A model generated the notes under the pieces. That model saw only the letters and a program-made list of their open reading frames with translations. It was not told the DNA's origin and did not search any database. DNA of 64,000 bases from an uncultured Phascolarctobacterium sp. (GTDB taxonomy: Bacteria; Bacillota; Negativicutes; Acidaminococcales; Acidaminococcaceae): the NCBI GenBank assembly GCA_900545025.1, contig UQXH01000002.1, positions 70,088 through 134,087 of the forward strand, in the 5' to 3' direction. A program made the translations under genes and the position numbers. Each line of letters opens with the position of its first letter. Position 1 is the first letter of the stretch. This document shows positions 34,768 through 44,481 of the stretch, piece by piece.

Positions 34768-35727
34768 TTATTTGTTAAAAAGCGGCATGCTCGCCTTGCC
34801 TGCCGGCAGAGCCAAGCCGATAATCTCTGTTATATTACGTACATTATGACGGTCAAGATATGCCAGCATCCCATGCGCAATGGTTTCTGCAATATCAGGC
34901 TGCACAAAATTAGCCGTACCCACAGCTACTGCACTGGCACCAGCCAGCATAAATTCAATAGCATCTTCGGCATTCATAATGCCGCCCATACCGATAATAG
35001 GCACGCTTACTGCCTGAGCAACCTGATAGCACATACGCACAGCGACAGGCTTTACTGCCGGACCGCTCAAGCCACCGATAACATTGCCTAAAACAGGACG
35101 CTGACGTTCTATATCAATCTTAGTGCCAATAAGGGTATTGATAAGAGAAATAGCATCCGTACCTGCAGCTTCTGCCGCTTTTGCCATTGCTACAATATCG
35201 GTAACATTAGGTGATAATTTGGTAATAACCATCTTAGAAGTATTTTTCTTTACCTGCTGTATTACCTCTGCCGCAGCTTCCGGGCAAGTTCCGAAGACAA
35301 TACCGCCCTCTTTGACATTAGGACAGGAAATATTGATTTCCAGCGCATCTACACCATCTACATCCAGTTTTTTGGCAACCTCGCCGTATTCTTCCGGAGA
35401 ATGACCGTAAATGTTGACAATTACCGGTACATCATACTGGCGCAGTTTAGGCAAGGTCTGTTCCAGAAAATAATCGCTGCCGGGATTTTCCAAGCCAATG
35501 CAGTTAAGCATCCCAGACGGAGTTTCCACAGCGCGCTGGCCTTTATTACCAGCAGCAGGCAAAAGCGACGTACCTTTTACGGTAACGGCGCCGACTTTTT
35601 CCAGATCAAGGAAATCACAGAATTCCAGGCCAAAGCCAAATGTTCCTGACCCGGTAGTAACAGGAGTCTGCATTTTCAGTCCGGCAATATCCACTGCCAG
35701 TCTGCCTTCATATAAAGACTTTACCAT
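34768..35727 (-). CDS. pyrD: Dihydroorotate dehydrogenase (class 1B) catalytic subunit PyrD
   Basis: A 319-residue FMN barrel. The N-terminal AVDIAGLKMQTPVTTGSGTFGFG is characteristic, and NISCPNVKEGG supplies the class 1 catalytic Cys and FMN contacts. It ends GGIMNAEDAIEFMLAGASAVAVGTANF. It oxidises dihydroorotate to orotate, passing electrons through PyrK to NAD+. It overlaps pyrK by 7 bases, which supports the 1B heterotetramer. Confidence 0.97.
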   Translation of the reverse strand: MVKSLYEGRLAVDIAGLKMQTPVTTGSGTFGFGLEFCDFLDLEKVGAVTVKGTSLLPAAGNKGQRAVETPSGMLNCIGLENPGSDYFLEQTLPKLRQYDVPVIVNIYGHSPEEYGEVAKKLDVDGVDALEINISCPNVKEGGIVFGTCPEAAAEVIQQVKKNTSKMVITKLSPNVTDIVAMAKAAEAAGTDAISLINTLIGTKIDIERQRPVLGNVIGGLSGPAVKPVAVRMCYQVAQAVSVPIIGMGGIMNAEDAIEFMLAGASAVAVGTANFVQPDIAETIAHGMLAYLDRHNVRNITEIIGLALPAGKASMPLFNK

Positions 35728-36488
35728 TCCGTTACCTCCTCTGCCCAGAACACCGGTCCGTCAGTACATACCTTCATACGTCTGCCGATACCGCCGCAGG
35801 CGCAGGAAAGACAGGCCCCTAAACCACAGGCCATATATTTTTCCAGTGAAACCTGACATTTTACGCCTGCCTTGAGGCAAGCTTCTGCAACAGCCTTCAT
35901 CATGGGTACAGGCCCGCAGACATAGACGCAGTCATAACCATTCTTCTGCAACAGCTCCGGCAGCAATGCCATAACCGTACCTTTCGTACCTTCACTGCCA
36001 TCATCAGTCGTAACAAAGATTTCAGAGCACAGACTGTCGTACAGACAAGCCCAGAAGACTTCTTCTTTACTGCGTCCTCCCATCAACAAATCTGTTTTGC
36101 CCGCACCAAAGCCTGCCGCTAAAAACAGCAGCGGCGCAAGGCCAAGACCACCGCCTACCAGCAATGATTTTTTGGCACTCATATCAAAACCATGACCTAA
36201 AGGTCCGACTATACTGAGCTTATCGCCGGTACATACATCAGCAAGGATATGTGTCCCTTCTCCAATGATTCTGTAAATCATGGTGAAAGTACCGTTCTTT
36301 TTGTTGACTCCGGCTACGCCGAACGGACGGCGCAGCAGCGGAGCAGTATTTTTGCACACCTGTACATTGACAAACTGTCCGGGAACAGCCTGCTCAGCAA
36401 TTTCAGGTGCATAAACTTCAATCATTTTAATAGTACTGTTCAGTACTTTTTGTCCAATCACTTTTGCTTCAGCAATTGTTTTTGGCAT
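35721..36488 (-). CDS. pyrK: Dihydroorotate dehydrogenase electron transfer subunit PyrK
   Basis: A 255-residue FAD/[2Fe-2S] protein. The flavodoxin-reductase FAD site is LLRRPFGVAGV, the NAD site includes VGGGLGLAPLLFLA, and the C-terminal [2Fe-2S] motif is CGLGACLSCACG plus a later Cys. It lets PyrD reduce NAD+. ATG 36488 follows GGGAGG by 7 bases, three bases beyond the carB stop. Confidence 0.97.
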   Translation of the reverse strand: MPKTIAEAKVIGQKVLNSTIKMIEVYAPEIAEQAVPGQFVNVQVCKNTAPLLRRPFGVAGVNKKNGTFTMIYRIIGEGTHILADVCTGDKLSIVGPLGHGFDMSAKKSLLVGGGLGLAPLLFLAAGFGAGKTDLLMGGRSKEEVFWACLYDSLCSEIFVTTDDGSEGTKGTVMALLPELLQKNGYDCVYVCGPVPMMKAVAEACLKAGVKCQVSLEKYMACGLGACLSCACGGIGRRMKVCTDGPVFWAEEVTEW

Positions 36489-36490
36489 GT

Positions 36491-39400
36491 TTAGTCCTCC
36501 CAAGCCAGATCCTGCAATGCAACGATACTGATAACACGACGGCGGCGCATTGCACTCATAACGTGCTGCAGCTCACGCGCCGTATCCAGAGAAGTCAGGC
36601 AGGCAATAGCATGTTCAACGGTAGAACGTCTGATTTTGAAGCCGTCACGTTCAGCATCACGGCCATGGTTGGTAGTATTGATTACCATACTGATATGGCC
36701 TTCTTTGATATCGTCGAGGATATTGGGACTGCCTTCGCTTACCTTGGTTGCAACACGTACTTCGATGTCGTGATTTTTCAGATATTCAGCAGTACCGCCG
36801 GTAGCAGTTACTTTATAACCAAGCTCCTCAAAACCTTTAGCAATTTCTGCAGCTTCTTCTTTATCCATGTCGGCAACAGTAATCAGGATGGAACCTTCGT
36901 GAGGTACATTAATGCCGGATGCAATGCAAGCCTTGTACAGAGCGCGGCTATATTGATAATCCACAGCCATAACTTCACCGGTAGATTTCATTTCCGGCCC
37001 TAAGGTTATATCTACATTGCTCATCTTATTGAAGGAGAATACAGGCGCTTTAACCGCATAGTAATCCGGGAACAATTTCAGACCAGCTCTGTAGCCCTGT
37101 TCTTTCAGGCTGCAGCCCATAGCTGCCTTAGTAGCAACATTTACCATAGGCACGCCGGTTACTTTGCTCAGGAACGGTACTGTTCTGGAAGAACGCGGGT
37201 TTACTTCGATAACATAGACATGATCATTACGGACAATGTACTGGATATTGATCATACCTTTTACTTCCAGACCTAATGCCATCTTGTTGGTATAGTTGAT
37301 AATGGTCCTGATAACGGACTCGGAGAGACTGCGCGGCGGATATACAGCAATAGAGTCGCCGGAGTGAACGCCGGCTCTTTCTACGTGCTCCATAATACCG
37401 GGGATGAGTACTTCTTTGCCGTCACAGATGGCATCAACCTCAACTTCAGTACCCTGCAGATAATGGTCAACCAGTACCGGATGTTCTTTGGAGGCTTTAA
37501 CAGCGCTGGACATATAATGTTTCAGTTCTTCATCGTTGTAGACGATTTCCATAGCACGGCCGCCTAATACATAGGAAGGACGTACCATGACAGGATAACC
37601 TACATCAGCCGCAGCTTTCAGCGCACCTTCGGTATCAAATACAGTGTGTCCTTTCGGACGGGGAATCTCACAGTCCGTCAGCAGCTGTTCAAAACGTTCA
37701 CGGTCTTCGGCACGGTCAATACTGTCCACGCTGCTGCCAAGAATCTTAACGCCGGCTTTATCCAGCGGACCAGCCAGATTGATGGCAGTTTGACCGCCAA
37801 ATTGTACGATAACACCTTCCGGCTGCTCTTTATCGATTACGTTCAGAACATCTTCCAAGGTCAGAGGTTCAAAATACAGTTTATCGGAAATATCAAAGTC
37901 GGTGGAAACAGTTTCAGGGTTGTTGTTGATGATGATGGTTTCATAGCCCAGTTCTTTCAGAGCCCATACAGAATGCACGGAGCAGTAGTCGAATTCTACG
38001 CCCTGCCCGATACGGATAGGACCGGAACCAAGTACTACGACTTTTTTCTTATCGCTTACTGCAACTTCATCTTCAGTTGCATAAGTAGAATAGTAGTACG
38101 GGGTTTCTGCTTCAAATTCAGCAGCGCAGGTATCAACCATTTTATAAGTCGGTAAAATGCCGTTAGCTTTACGCATTTCACGGATTTCCATCATGGTCTT
38201 GCCTACATAACCGCCGATAACGCTGTCGGCAAAGCCCATCTTCTTAGCTTTCAAAAGCAGGCTGGGCGTCAGCGGATGAGTTTGCAGCGCTTTTTCCATT
38301 TTTACGATATTATTGATTTTATACAGGAACCATCTATCCATCTTAGTAATATCGTAAATATAATCAATGGTTACGCCACGACGCAAAGCTTCAGTGATAA
38401 CAAAGATTCTTTCGTCATCAATCAGGCGGATACGGTCTTTGATTTCTTCATCGCTCAAAGCTTTCAGCTCAGGCATTTCCAGATGGGTCAGACCGATTTC
38501 CAGAGAACGGATAGCTTTCAGCATGGAAGCTTCAAAGCTGCGTTCAATAGCCATTACTTCGCCGGTGGCCTTCATCTGGGTACCCAGGGTACGGTCAGCA
38601 GTTACAAATTTATCGAAAGGCCAACGCGGGAATTTCAGTACGATATAGTCGATAGTAGGCTCAAAGCAGGCTTTGGTCTTCTTGGTTACAGCATTTTCAA
38701 TCTCATCCAGGTTATAACCAACAGCAATCTTGGTAGTTACCTTGGCGATAGGATAACCGGTAGCCTTAGACGCCAGCGCAGAGCTGCGGCTTACACGGGG
38801 GTTAACTTCGATAACATAATAATTTTCGGAGAACGGATCAAGCGCCAGCTGAACATTGCAGCCGCCGCATACGCCCAGTTCACGAACGATGTCGATAGAT
38901 GCCTGGCGCAGCATGTGCACTTCTTTATCGTTCAGAGTCTGTGCCGGTGCAACTACGATGGAATCGCCGGTATGCACGCCGACCGGGTCAACGTTTTCCA
39001 TGGAGCAGACAGTGATGCAGTTGTCAGCAGCGTCACGGATAACTTCAAACTCGATTTCTTTCCAGCCGGCAATGCTGCGTTCAATCAAACATTGGCTAAT
39101 GGGGCTGTAGCCCAAGCCTTTTTGTACAATATCAATCAGTTCTTCTTCGTCATTGGCAATACCGCCGCCGGTACCGCCCAAAGTATATGCAGGGCGCACA
39201 ATCAGAGGATAACCAATCTTCTTGCCGAATTCACAGGCAGCCATAACAGTTTCAACAATGGTACTTTCAGGAATCGGCTGATTGATTTTTTCCATTGTTT
39301 CTTTAAAGAGCTCACGGTCTTCGCCGCGTTTAATACTGATAATCTGAGTACCCAGCAGCTTAACATTGTATTCGCTCAGGATGCCTTTTTCATCCAGAGC

Positions 39401-39700
39401 CATAGCAAGGTTCAGACCAACCTGACCGCCCAGAGTAGCCAGCAGGGAGTCAGGACGTTCACGCTTAATAACGCTTTCCAGGAATTCCACATTGATAGGC
39501 TCAACATAAACACGGTCGGCGATATTAACGTCGGTCATAATGGTTGCCGGATTACTGTTTACCAGGACAACCTCCAAACCTTCTTCTTTCAGGGCACGGC
39601 AGGCTTGAGTACCTGCATAGTCAAATTCGGCAGCCTGTCCGATAATAATAGGACCAGAGCCGATAACAAGGACTTTCTTTATATTTTTAAGTTTCGGCAT
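36491..39700 (-). CDS. carB: Carbamoyl phosphate synthase large subunit CarB
   Basis: A 1069-residue enzyme with two homologous ATP-grasp halves (about 1-540 and 541-930): VIGSGPIIIGQAAEFDYAG in the first and VLGSGPIRIGQGVEFDYCS in the second. A C-terminal MGS-like allosteric domain (about 935-1069) is the UMP/IMP site. It makes carbamoyl phosphate for pyrimidines and arginine. It starts 2 bases after carA. Confidence 0.99.
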   Translation of the reverse strand: MPKLKNIKKVLVIGSGPIIIGQAAEFDYAGTQACRALKEEGLEVVLVNSNPATIMTDVNIADRVYVEPINVEFLESVIKRERPDSLLATLGGQVGLNLAMALDEKGILSEYNVKLLGTQIISIKRGEDRELFKETMEKINQPIPESTIVETVMAACEFGKKIGYPLIVRPAYTLGGTGGGIANDEEELIDIVQKGLGYSPISQCLIERSIAGWKEIEFEVIRDAADNCITVCSMENVDPVGVHTGDSIVVAPAQTLNDKEVHMLRQASIDIVRELGVCGGCNVQLALDPFSENYYVIEVNPRVSRSSALASKATGYPIAKVTTKIAVGYNLDEIENAVTKKTKACFEPTIDYIVLKFPRWPFDKFVTADRTLGTQMKATGEVMAIERSFEASMLKAIRSLEIGLTHLEMPELKALSDEEIKDRIRLIDDERIFVITEALRRGVTIDYIYDITKMDRWFLYKINNIVKMEKALQTHPLTPSLLLKAKKMGFADSVIGGYVGKTMMEIREMRKANGILPTYKMVDTCAAEFEAETPYYYSTYATEDEVAVSDKKKVVVLGSGPIRIGQGVEFDYCSVHSVWALKELGYETIIINNNPETVSTDFDISDKLYFEPLTLEDVLNVIDKEQPEGVIVQFGGQTAINLAGPLDKAGVKILGSSVDSIDRAEDRERFEQLLTDCEIPRPKGHTVFDTEGALKAAADVGYPVMVRPSYVLGGRAMEIVYNDEELKHYMSSAVKASKEHPVLVDHYLQGTEVEVDAICDGKEVLIPGIMEHVERAGVHSGDSIAVYPPRSLSESVIRTIINYTNKMALGLEVKGMINIQYIVRNDHVYVIEVNPRSSRTVPFLSKVTGVPMVNVATKAAMGCSLKEQGYRAGLKLFPDYYAVKAPVFSFNKMSNVDITLGPEMKSTGEVMAVDYQYSRALYKACIASGINVPHEGSILITVADMDKEEAAEIAKGFEELGYKVTATGGTAEYLKNHDIEVRVATKVSEGSPNILDDIKEGHISMVINTTNHGRDAERDGFKIRRSTVEHAIACLTSLDTARELQHVMSAMRRRRVISIVALQDLAWED

Positions 39701-39702
39701 GC

Positions 39703-40779
39703 TTAACGACCCTCCATCATATCAATAAAACGTATAAATAAAGCTTCGTGACCGCCAGGGCCGGGACAAGCTTCCGGGTGATACTGTACAGCAAAAGAAG
39801 GATGGTCGCCGTATTCCAGCCCCTCAATAGTACCGTCATTCATGGAAATATGGGAAATCTTAATATTTTTGCCTTTCAGGGATTTTTCATCTACAGCATA
39901 ACCATGATTTTGAGAAGAGATAACGATTTTACCGGTGCTTAAGTCTTTAACCGGCTGATTAACGCCGCGATGACCGAATTTCATCTTGTAGGTATCAGCG
40001 CCGTTAGCCAAAGCCAGGATTTGATGACCCATACAGATACCGAAAATAGGTTTCTTGCCCATCAGTTTCTGTACATTGGCAATGATTTCCGGTACATCCT
40101 TGGGATCTCCAGGGCCATTGGACAGGAAGATACCGTCAGGATTTACCGCCAGCACCGCTTCAGCCGGAGTGTAAGCCGGAAAAACGGTCAGACGGCAGTC
40201 GAAGCATTGCAGATAATTGAGGATATTTTGTTTGATACCGAAATCCAGCACTGCTACATGATATTTACCATTGCCCAAAGTATAAACCTCTTTAGTGGTA
40301 ACCTGGGCAATCTGGTCATGTACGTCAGGAGTTGCCAGGAGAGCATCGATTTCTTCCTGAGAGGTTTCTGCCGGAACGATGACGCCTTTCAAGACACCGT
40401 ATTCACGAATTTTTCTGGTGATAGCACGAGTGTCAACACCTACCAGTGCAGGCACATCCTGTTTATCCAGGAACGCTTCCAGCGTTTCTTCACTGCGCCA
40501 GTTGCTGGGATAGTCGCACATCTCACCAATGACAAAACCTTGAAAATAAGATTTCTTGCCTTGATTGAACATAGGATTGATACCATAGTTCCCAATCAGC
40601 GGATAAGTCATAACAACAATTTGTCCGCAGAAGGAAGGGTCGGTAAGAGTTTCCTGGTAACCGCTCATACCGGTGGTGAATACTACTTCACCTACAGCAT
40701 TGCGTTTACCGTACAATTCGCCTTCGTAAACGCTGCCATCTTTTAATACTAATTTGCCTTTTCTTACTATTTTGTGCAT
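39703..40779 (-). CDS. carA: Carbamoyl phosphate synthase small subunit CarA
   Basis: A 358-residue glutaminase subunit. The N-terminal half carries the CPSase interaction fold (VFTTGMSGYQETLTDPS), and the class I amidotransferase half has IFLSNGPGDP, the nucleophile Cys in FGICMGHQI and the HPEACPGP His/Glu dyad. It passes ammonia to CarB. ATG 40779 lies within the pyrC coding end (13-base overlap). Confidence 0.98.
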   Translation of the reverse strand: MHKIVRKGKLVLKDGSVYEGELYGKRNAVGEVVFTTGMSGYQETLTDPSFCGQIVVMTYPLIGNYGINPMFNQGKKSYFQGFVIGEMCDYPSNWRSEETLEAFLDKQDVPALVGVDTRAITRKIREYGVLKGVIVPAETSQEEIDALLATPDVHDQIAQVTTKEVYTLGNGKYHVAVLDFGIKQNILNYLQCFDCRLTVFPAYTPAEAVLAVNPDGIFLSNGPGDPKDVPEIIANVQKLMGKKPIFGICMGHQILALANGADTYKMKFGHRGVNQPVKDLSTGKIVISSQNHGYAVDEKSLKGKNIKISHISMNDGTIEGLEYGDHPSFAVQYHPEACPGPGGHEALFIRFIDMMEGR

Positions 40780-42059
40780 ACTACACCATCTCTCATTACA
40801 AAATTGCCTGCCAGCATGGTAGCAACGGCTTTACCCTTGCAGTGCTTGCCTTCATAAGGAGTAGCTTTACCGCGGGTATAGAATTTGGAGCTGTCAACAG
40901 TCCATTCTTTATTCAGATCCATAATCGTGATATCTGCTACAGAACCTTCTTTCAAAGTGCCGCCTTTTAATTCAAACAGCTTGGCAGGTTCGCAACTCAT
41001 CTTGCTGATTATGGTATTTAAATCAAATACATTGGTATGATAAAGGTCTGTCAGCATAACGCCCAGAGAGGTTTCCAACCCGCAGAAACCGCAGGGAGCA
41101 TATCTGAATTCCACATCTTTTTCTTCCGGCGCATGAGGAGCATGGTCGGTAACGATAGCATCCACAGTACCATCCAGTACAGCAGCACGCATCGCTTCCA
41201 CGTGATCCCAGCTGCGCAGCGGCGGAGATACGCGGGTAGCGGAGCTGTAACCTGCGCATGCTTCATCAGTCAGAGTCAGATGGTGTACAGTTACTTCACT
41301 GGTAACATTTACGCCTTTTTTCTTAGCCTGACGGATAATGTCGATTGCACCTTTACTTGCTACATGAGCAATATGCACATGTGCACCGGTATATTCAGCA
41401 ATCAGACAATCACGGGCAACAGCAATATCTTCAGAGATGGCCGGTACACCGGGTACGCCGATACGTGCTGAAACTGCACCTTCATGCATATAACCTTCAG
41501 CTGCAAGCTCAGGGTCGATAGCATGGCAGATTAGAGTTTTATCAAAAGCGGTAACATATTTTGCCGCTAACATGAACAATCTGGAGCTTTTTACATAATG
41601 TCCGTCATCAGAAAAAGCCATTGCGCCTTTTTCAGCCATATCGCCAAGCTCAGCCAGTTCTTCACCTTTTTCGCCTTTGCTGATAGCGCCGATTACTTCT
41701 ACATTGGCATAGCTTTCTTCAGCAGCACGCTGTTTGATACCGGAAACGATGATGGAATTATCAATTACCGGTTTAGTATTGGGCATGCAGGCAACAGTTG
41801 TAACACCGCCGGCAGCAGCAGCCTTAGTACCGCTGATAATATCTTCTTTAGCTTCCAGACCGGGCTCACGCATGTGAGTATGCAGGTCGATCAAGCCAGG
41901 AGTTACTACCAGGCCGGTAGCGTCGTATACTTCATCAGCCTCGACAGCCAGACTGCTGCCTAAAGCGCTTATTTTACCGTCCTCAACAAGGACATCCATT
42001 ACAGCATCGAGATTTTGGCTGGGGTCTACAACCCTGCCGTTTTTAATCAATGTTTTCAA
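40767..42059 (-). CDS. pyrC: Dihydroorotase PyrC (type I)
   Basis: A 430-residue amidohydrolase. The metal motif DLHTHMREPG is near residue 59, and GGVTTVACMPNTKPVID, a central HVHIAHVASKGAIDII and VTDHAPHAPEEK (catalytic Asp) follow. It closes carbamoyl aspartate to dihydroorotate. The start is TTG at 42059 with AGGGGG upstream, inside the pyrB end (17-base overlap). Confidence 0.97.
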   Translation of the reverse strand: MKTLIKNGRVVDPSQNLDAVMDVLVEDGKISALGSSLAVEADEVYDATGLVVTPGLIDLHTHMREPGLEAKEDIISGTKAAAAGGVTTVACMPNTKPVIDNSIIVSGIKQRAAEESYANVEVIGAISKGEKGEELAELGDMAEKGAMAFSDDGHYVKSSRLFMLAAKYVTAFDKTLICHAIDPELAAEGYMHEGAVSARIGVPGVPAISEDIAVARDCLIAEYTGAHVHIAHVASKGAIDIIRQAKKKGVNVTSEVTVHHLTLTDEACAGYSSATRVSPPLRSWDHVEAMRAAVLDGTVDAIVTDHAPHAPEEKDVEFRYAPCGFCGLETSLGVMLTDLYHTNVFDLNTIISKMSCEPAKLFELKGGTLKEGSVADITIMDLNKEWTVDSSKFYTRGKATPYEGKHCKGKAVATMLAGNFVMRDGVVCTK

Positions 42060-42999
42060 TGTGTTTACCCCCTGTCAAAGTCAAGAATAAGAGCGCCATA
42101 CGAACAGCTACGCCGTTTTGTACTTCAGTACGGATAGCAGCGTTGTCGCAGTAGCCTACTTCCCAGGAAATTTCCAAGCCACGGTTCATCGGGCCAGGAT
42201 GCAGGACAGTTACGTCCGGCTTAGCCAGCTGCAGGCGTTTTTCGTTGATACCGAAGATACGGGCATATTCGCGAGGAGACGGGAACAGGCCTTTTTTCTG
42301 ACGTTCCAGCTGAATACGCAGAATGTCAACAACGTCTGCGCCTTCAATAGCTTCTTCAACACGTTTATGGACGGTTACTCCCAGAGCTTCAATATCATGG
42401 GGCAATAATGTCATAGGTCCTGCTACATGCACGTCAGCGCCAAGCTTTGTCCAGGCAGCAATATTAGTACGAGCTACACGACTGTACAGTACGTCGCCAA
42501 TGATAGCCATTTTCAAGCCTTTAATATCCTTGCCCTGTTCACGGATGGTGAAGAGGTCTAAAAGCCCTTGAGAAGGATGGGCATGAGCGCCGTCACCTGC
42601 ATTGATGATAACAGGATCGGCAACATTAGCCGCAAAAGCAGCCGCACCTTCGATAGGATGGCGCATAACGATAGCGTCGCAGGCCATGGACTGCACGGTC
42701 AGGATGGTATCGCGCAGGCATTCGCCTTTTACTACGCTGGAGGATGAGGTAGTGATGTTTACCACATCAGCGCCAAGGTATTTGCCTGCCAGTTCAAAGG
42801 AAGTTCTGGTTCTGGTGCTGGGCTCATAAAAAAGATTGATAATGGACTTGCCTCTTAAAGAAGGAACCTTTTTTATATCCCTCTTCATAATTTTTTTCAT
42901 TTCGCCAGCTGTTTTCAACACAAGCTCAATTTCTTCAACACTGAGACTTTCCAGGTCGAGTATATCTCTGCCGCCGAGAGATACATTTGCTTTAGCCAT
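42043..42999 (-). CDS. pyrB: Aspartate carbamoyltransferase PyrB
   Basis: A 318-residue transcarbamoylase with FYEPSTRTRTSFELAGKYLGADVVN (carbamoyl-phosphate site), a VMRHPIEGAA segment, NAGDGAHAHPSQGLLDLF and HPGPMNRGLEIS. It commits carbamoyl phosphate to pyrimidines. No pyrI regulatory subunit is present. RBS AGGAGG precedes ATG 42999. First gene of the operon. Confidence 0.98.
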   Translation of the reverse strand: MAKANVSLGGRDILDLESLSVEEIELVLKTAGEMKKIMKRDIKKVPSLRGKSIINLFYEPSTRTRTSFELAGKYLGADVVNITTSSSSVVKGECLRDTILTVQSMACDAIVMRHPIEGAAAFAANVADPVIINAGDGAHAHPSQGLLDLFTIREQGKDIKGLKMAIIGDVLYSRVARTNIAAWTKLGADVHVAGPMTLLPHDIEALGVTVHKRVEEAIEGADVVDILRIQLERQKKGLFPSPREYARIFGINEKRLQLAKPDVTVLHPGPMNRGLEISWEVGYCDNAAIRTEVQNGVAVRMALLFLTLTGGKHIENID

Positions 43000-43025
43000 T
43001 AGCTTAACCTCCTGTATTTATGTAA

Positions 43026-43119
43026 TAAAAAAGCCTTCTTGTCCCTTGAGGATGCAAGAAGGCCGTTAGAGCATTTCTAAAAGTCTACCTTGAAGTCTCA
43101 CGGGACCAATTTAAAGGTA
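43026..43119 (-). promoter_or_regulatory. PyrR-type attenuator leader of the pyr operon
   Basis: Minus-strand leader RNA. The anti-antiterminator hairpin (43119-43086; arms TACCTT/AAGGTA) carries the PyrR-binding segment GGTCCCGTGAGACT (43107-43094). An intrinsic terminator follows (arms GCCTTCTTG/CAAGAAGGC at 43063-43055 and 43041-43033, then TTTTTTA). PyrR bound to UMP stabilises the first hairpin and lets the terminator form. pyrR itself is not in the window. Confidence 0.88.
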
Positions 43120-43135
43120 CAAATTTGATATTTAT

Positions 43136-43164
43136 ATTGTACAACACTCATATAGAAACGTCAA
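43136..43164 (-). promoter_or_regulatory. Promoter of the pyr operon
   Basis: TTGACG (43164-43159) and TACAAT (43141-43136) on the minus strand, spacer 17 bases. Confidence 0.85.
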
Positions 43165-43247
43165 ATTTTTATGCAGTTATTTTTACATCAAAAAGCGATA
43201 TTTTACAGGAATTTTCGTTTAGCAGCACGCTGTAAGATTATCCTGCT

Positions 43248-43282
43248 CAAGCTGTGCAAAGCAGCTTGAAATATAGTATAAT
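43248..43282 (+). promoter_or_regulatory. Promoter region of the acyltransferase gene with a 7-bp inverted repeat
   Basis: CAAGCTG (43248-43254) and CAGCTTG (43262-43268) form a perfect inverted repeat across the -35 zone, and TATAAT lies at 43277-43282. No good -35 hexamer is present, suggesting activator or repressor control. The rest of the 43165-43247 gap shows nothing else. Confidence 0.5.
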
Positions 43283-43328
43283 TATTACTCACAGAACTTT
43301 ACTTACACAAGCCATCAAGGAGATAAAT

Positions 43329-44432
43329 ATGCGTAATCATGTCATAGATAATCTGCGCGGCATCTGTATGCTGGGGGTAATCGCCATCCATATCGGCTCA
43401 CTGGCCCTGCCAGCCGGCAATTTTCCGCTTTACGTCCTGCTGGAGGTTTTATCCCGCTACAGCGTGCCTTCTTTTTTCTTTATTTCCGGTTACGGACTAT
43501 TCTGTCAGTTAAAGCAGCCTGATTCTTACCTTAATTTTATCAAAAAAAGGTTTCTCAGCGTTGGTGTACCTTATATCAGCTGGTCACTGCTGTATCTTTT
43601 TTATTTCTGGCTTATCCTGCCGCTAGGCTATGTCAGCTGGAATCCGCTGCATGTAGGCTTTACACTTTTCTTCGGTCTCGGCTGCTATCATCTGTATTTC
43701 ATGGTCATCCTGCTCTGGTTCTACCTCAGTTTCCCGCTCTGGAAAAACCTGCTGCTGTACATTAACCGTTTCAATGTCAAAATAGGCCTGTTCCTTTTAT
43801 TTGTCTTCCAGCTGCTGTTCAATTATTGGACTACTCATCCCGGCATCGACACCAGCACCTGGAATGTTCTGTGGCAGAACTTTTTCCTCTATCGGCTCAA
43901 CTACTTGCCGCTCCATTATTTGTTCATCTTTATCTGCGGCGGCTTTACCGCCCTTTACCAGCAGCAATTTTTAGGCTGGCTGCAGCAGCATACCAAAACA
44001 GTTGTAGCCTTTTACCTTGCTTCTATCGTCTATATCGTCGGCAGCAGCATACATTCTTTTTATTACTGCGGCTACAGCCTGTTAGACCTGGCCAACACCT
44101 ACCATCAGCTCAGTCCGCAGGGTCTGGTTTATACTGCGGCGTCATTGGTATTTTTCTGTACTTTCCTGCCTAAGATTAAACCAGGTACAAAAAGCTATTA
44201 TCTTCTCGACCTGCTGTCAGCAAACTCCCTGTTTATCTATCTCATCCATCCACTCATCTTAGACTGGCTGAGCAGCTTTTATAATCATTACGGCATCGTT
44301 ATGACCGTCAAAAAAGTATGCGCTTCTTATGTCCTTTTGGTAATATTCTCTCTTATTGCCAGCATATTGCTTACAAAACTCTTAATACATTTTCCATTGG
44401 CAGCAAAATTACTGGCTGGCAAAAAACGCTGA
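43329..44432 (+). CDS. Acyltransferase-3 family membrane protein
   Basis: A 367-residue integral membrane protein with about 10 helices. It has the family N-terminus RNHVIDNLRGICMLGVIAIHIGS (catalytic His in helix 1) and FFISGYGLFCQL (helix 2), followed by many aromatic-rich helices. These enzymes O-acetylate or succinylate surface polysaccharides or similar; the acceptor here is unknown. ATG 43329 follows AAGGAG, 25 codons inside the longest frame. A single gene between the divergent pyr operon and a convergent operon. Confidence 0.85.
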   Translation: MRNHVIDNLRGICMLGVIAIHIGSLALPAGNFPLYVLLEVLSRYSVPSFFFISGYGLFCQLKQPDSYLNFIKKRFLSVGVPYISWSLLYLFYFWLILPLGYVSWNPLHVGFTLFFGLGCYHLYFMVILLWFYLSFPLWKNLLLYINRFNVKIGLFLLFVFQLLFNYWTTHPGIDTSTWNVLWQNFFLYRLNYLPLHYLFIFICGGFTALYQQQFLGWLQQHTKTVVAFYLASIVYIVGSSIHSFYYCGYSLLDLANTYHQLSPQGLVYTAASLVFFCTFLPKIKPGTKSYYLLDLLSANSLFIYLIHPLILDWLSSFYNHYGIVMTVKKVCASYVLLVIFSLIASILLTKLLIHFPLAAKLLAGKKR

Positions 44433-44446
44433 TATGTATAACGACA

Positions 44447-44481
44447 AAAAGCGAAGGAAACTATTTGTTTCCTTCGCTTTT
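44447..44481. terminator. Bidirectional terminator
   Basis: Stem AAAAGCGAAGGAAAC and complement with a 5-base loop between convergent genes; it overlaps the stop codon of the AMP-ligase. Confidence 0.9.

Noticed and set aside
36464..37003. Plus-strand frames opposite carB and other pyr genes
   Set aside because: They are reverse-strand shadows of well-identified genes, without ribosome-binding sites or recognisable domains.
38276..39706. Long plus-strand open frame of 476 codons
   Set aside because: It lies wholly opposite carB, has the composition of an antisense shadow and no family resemblance; carB is certain.
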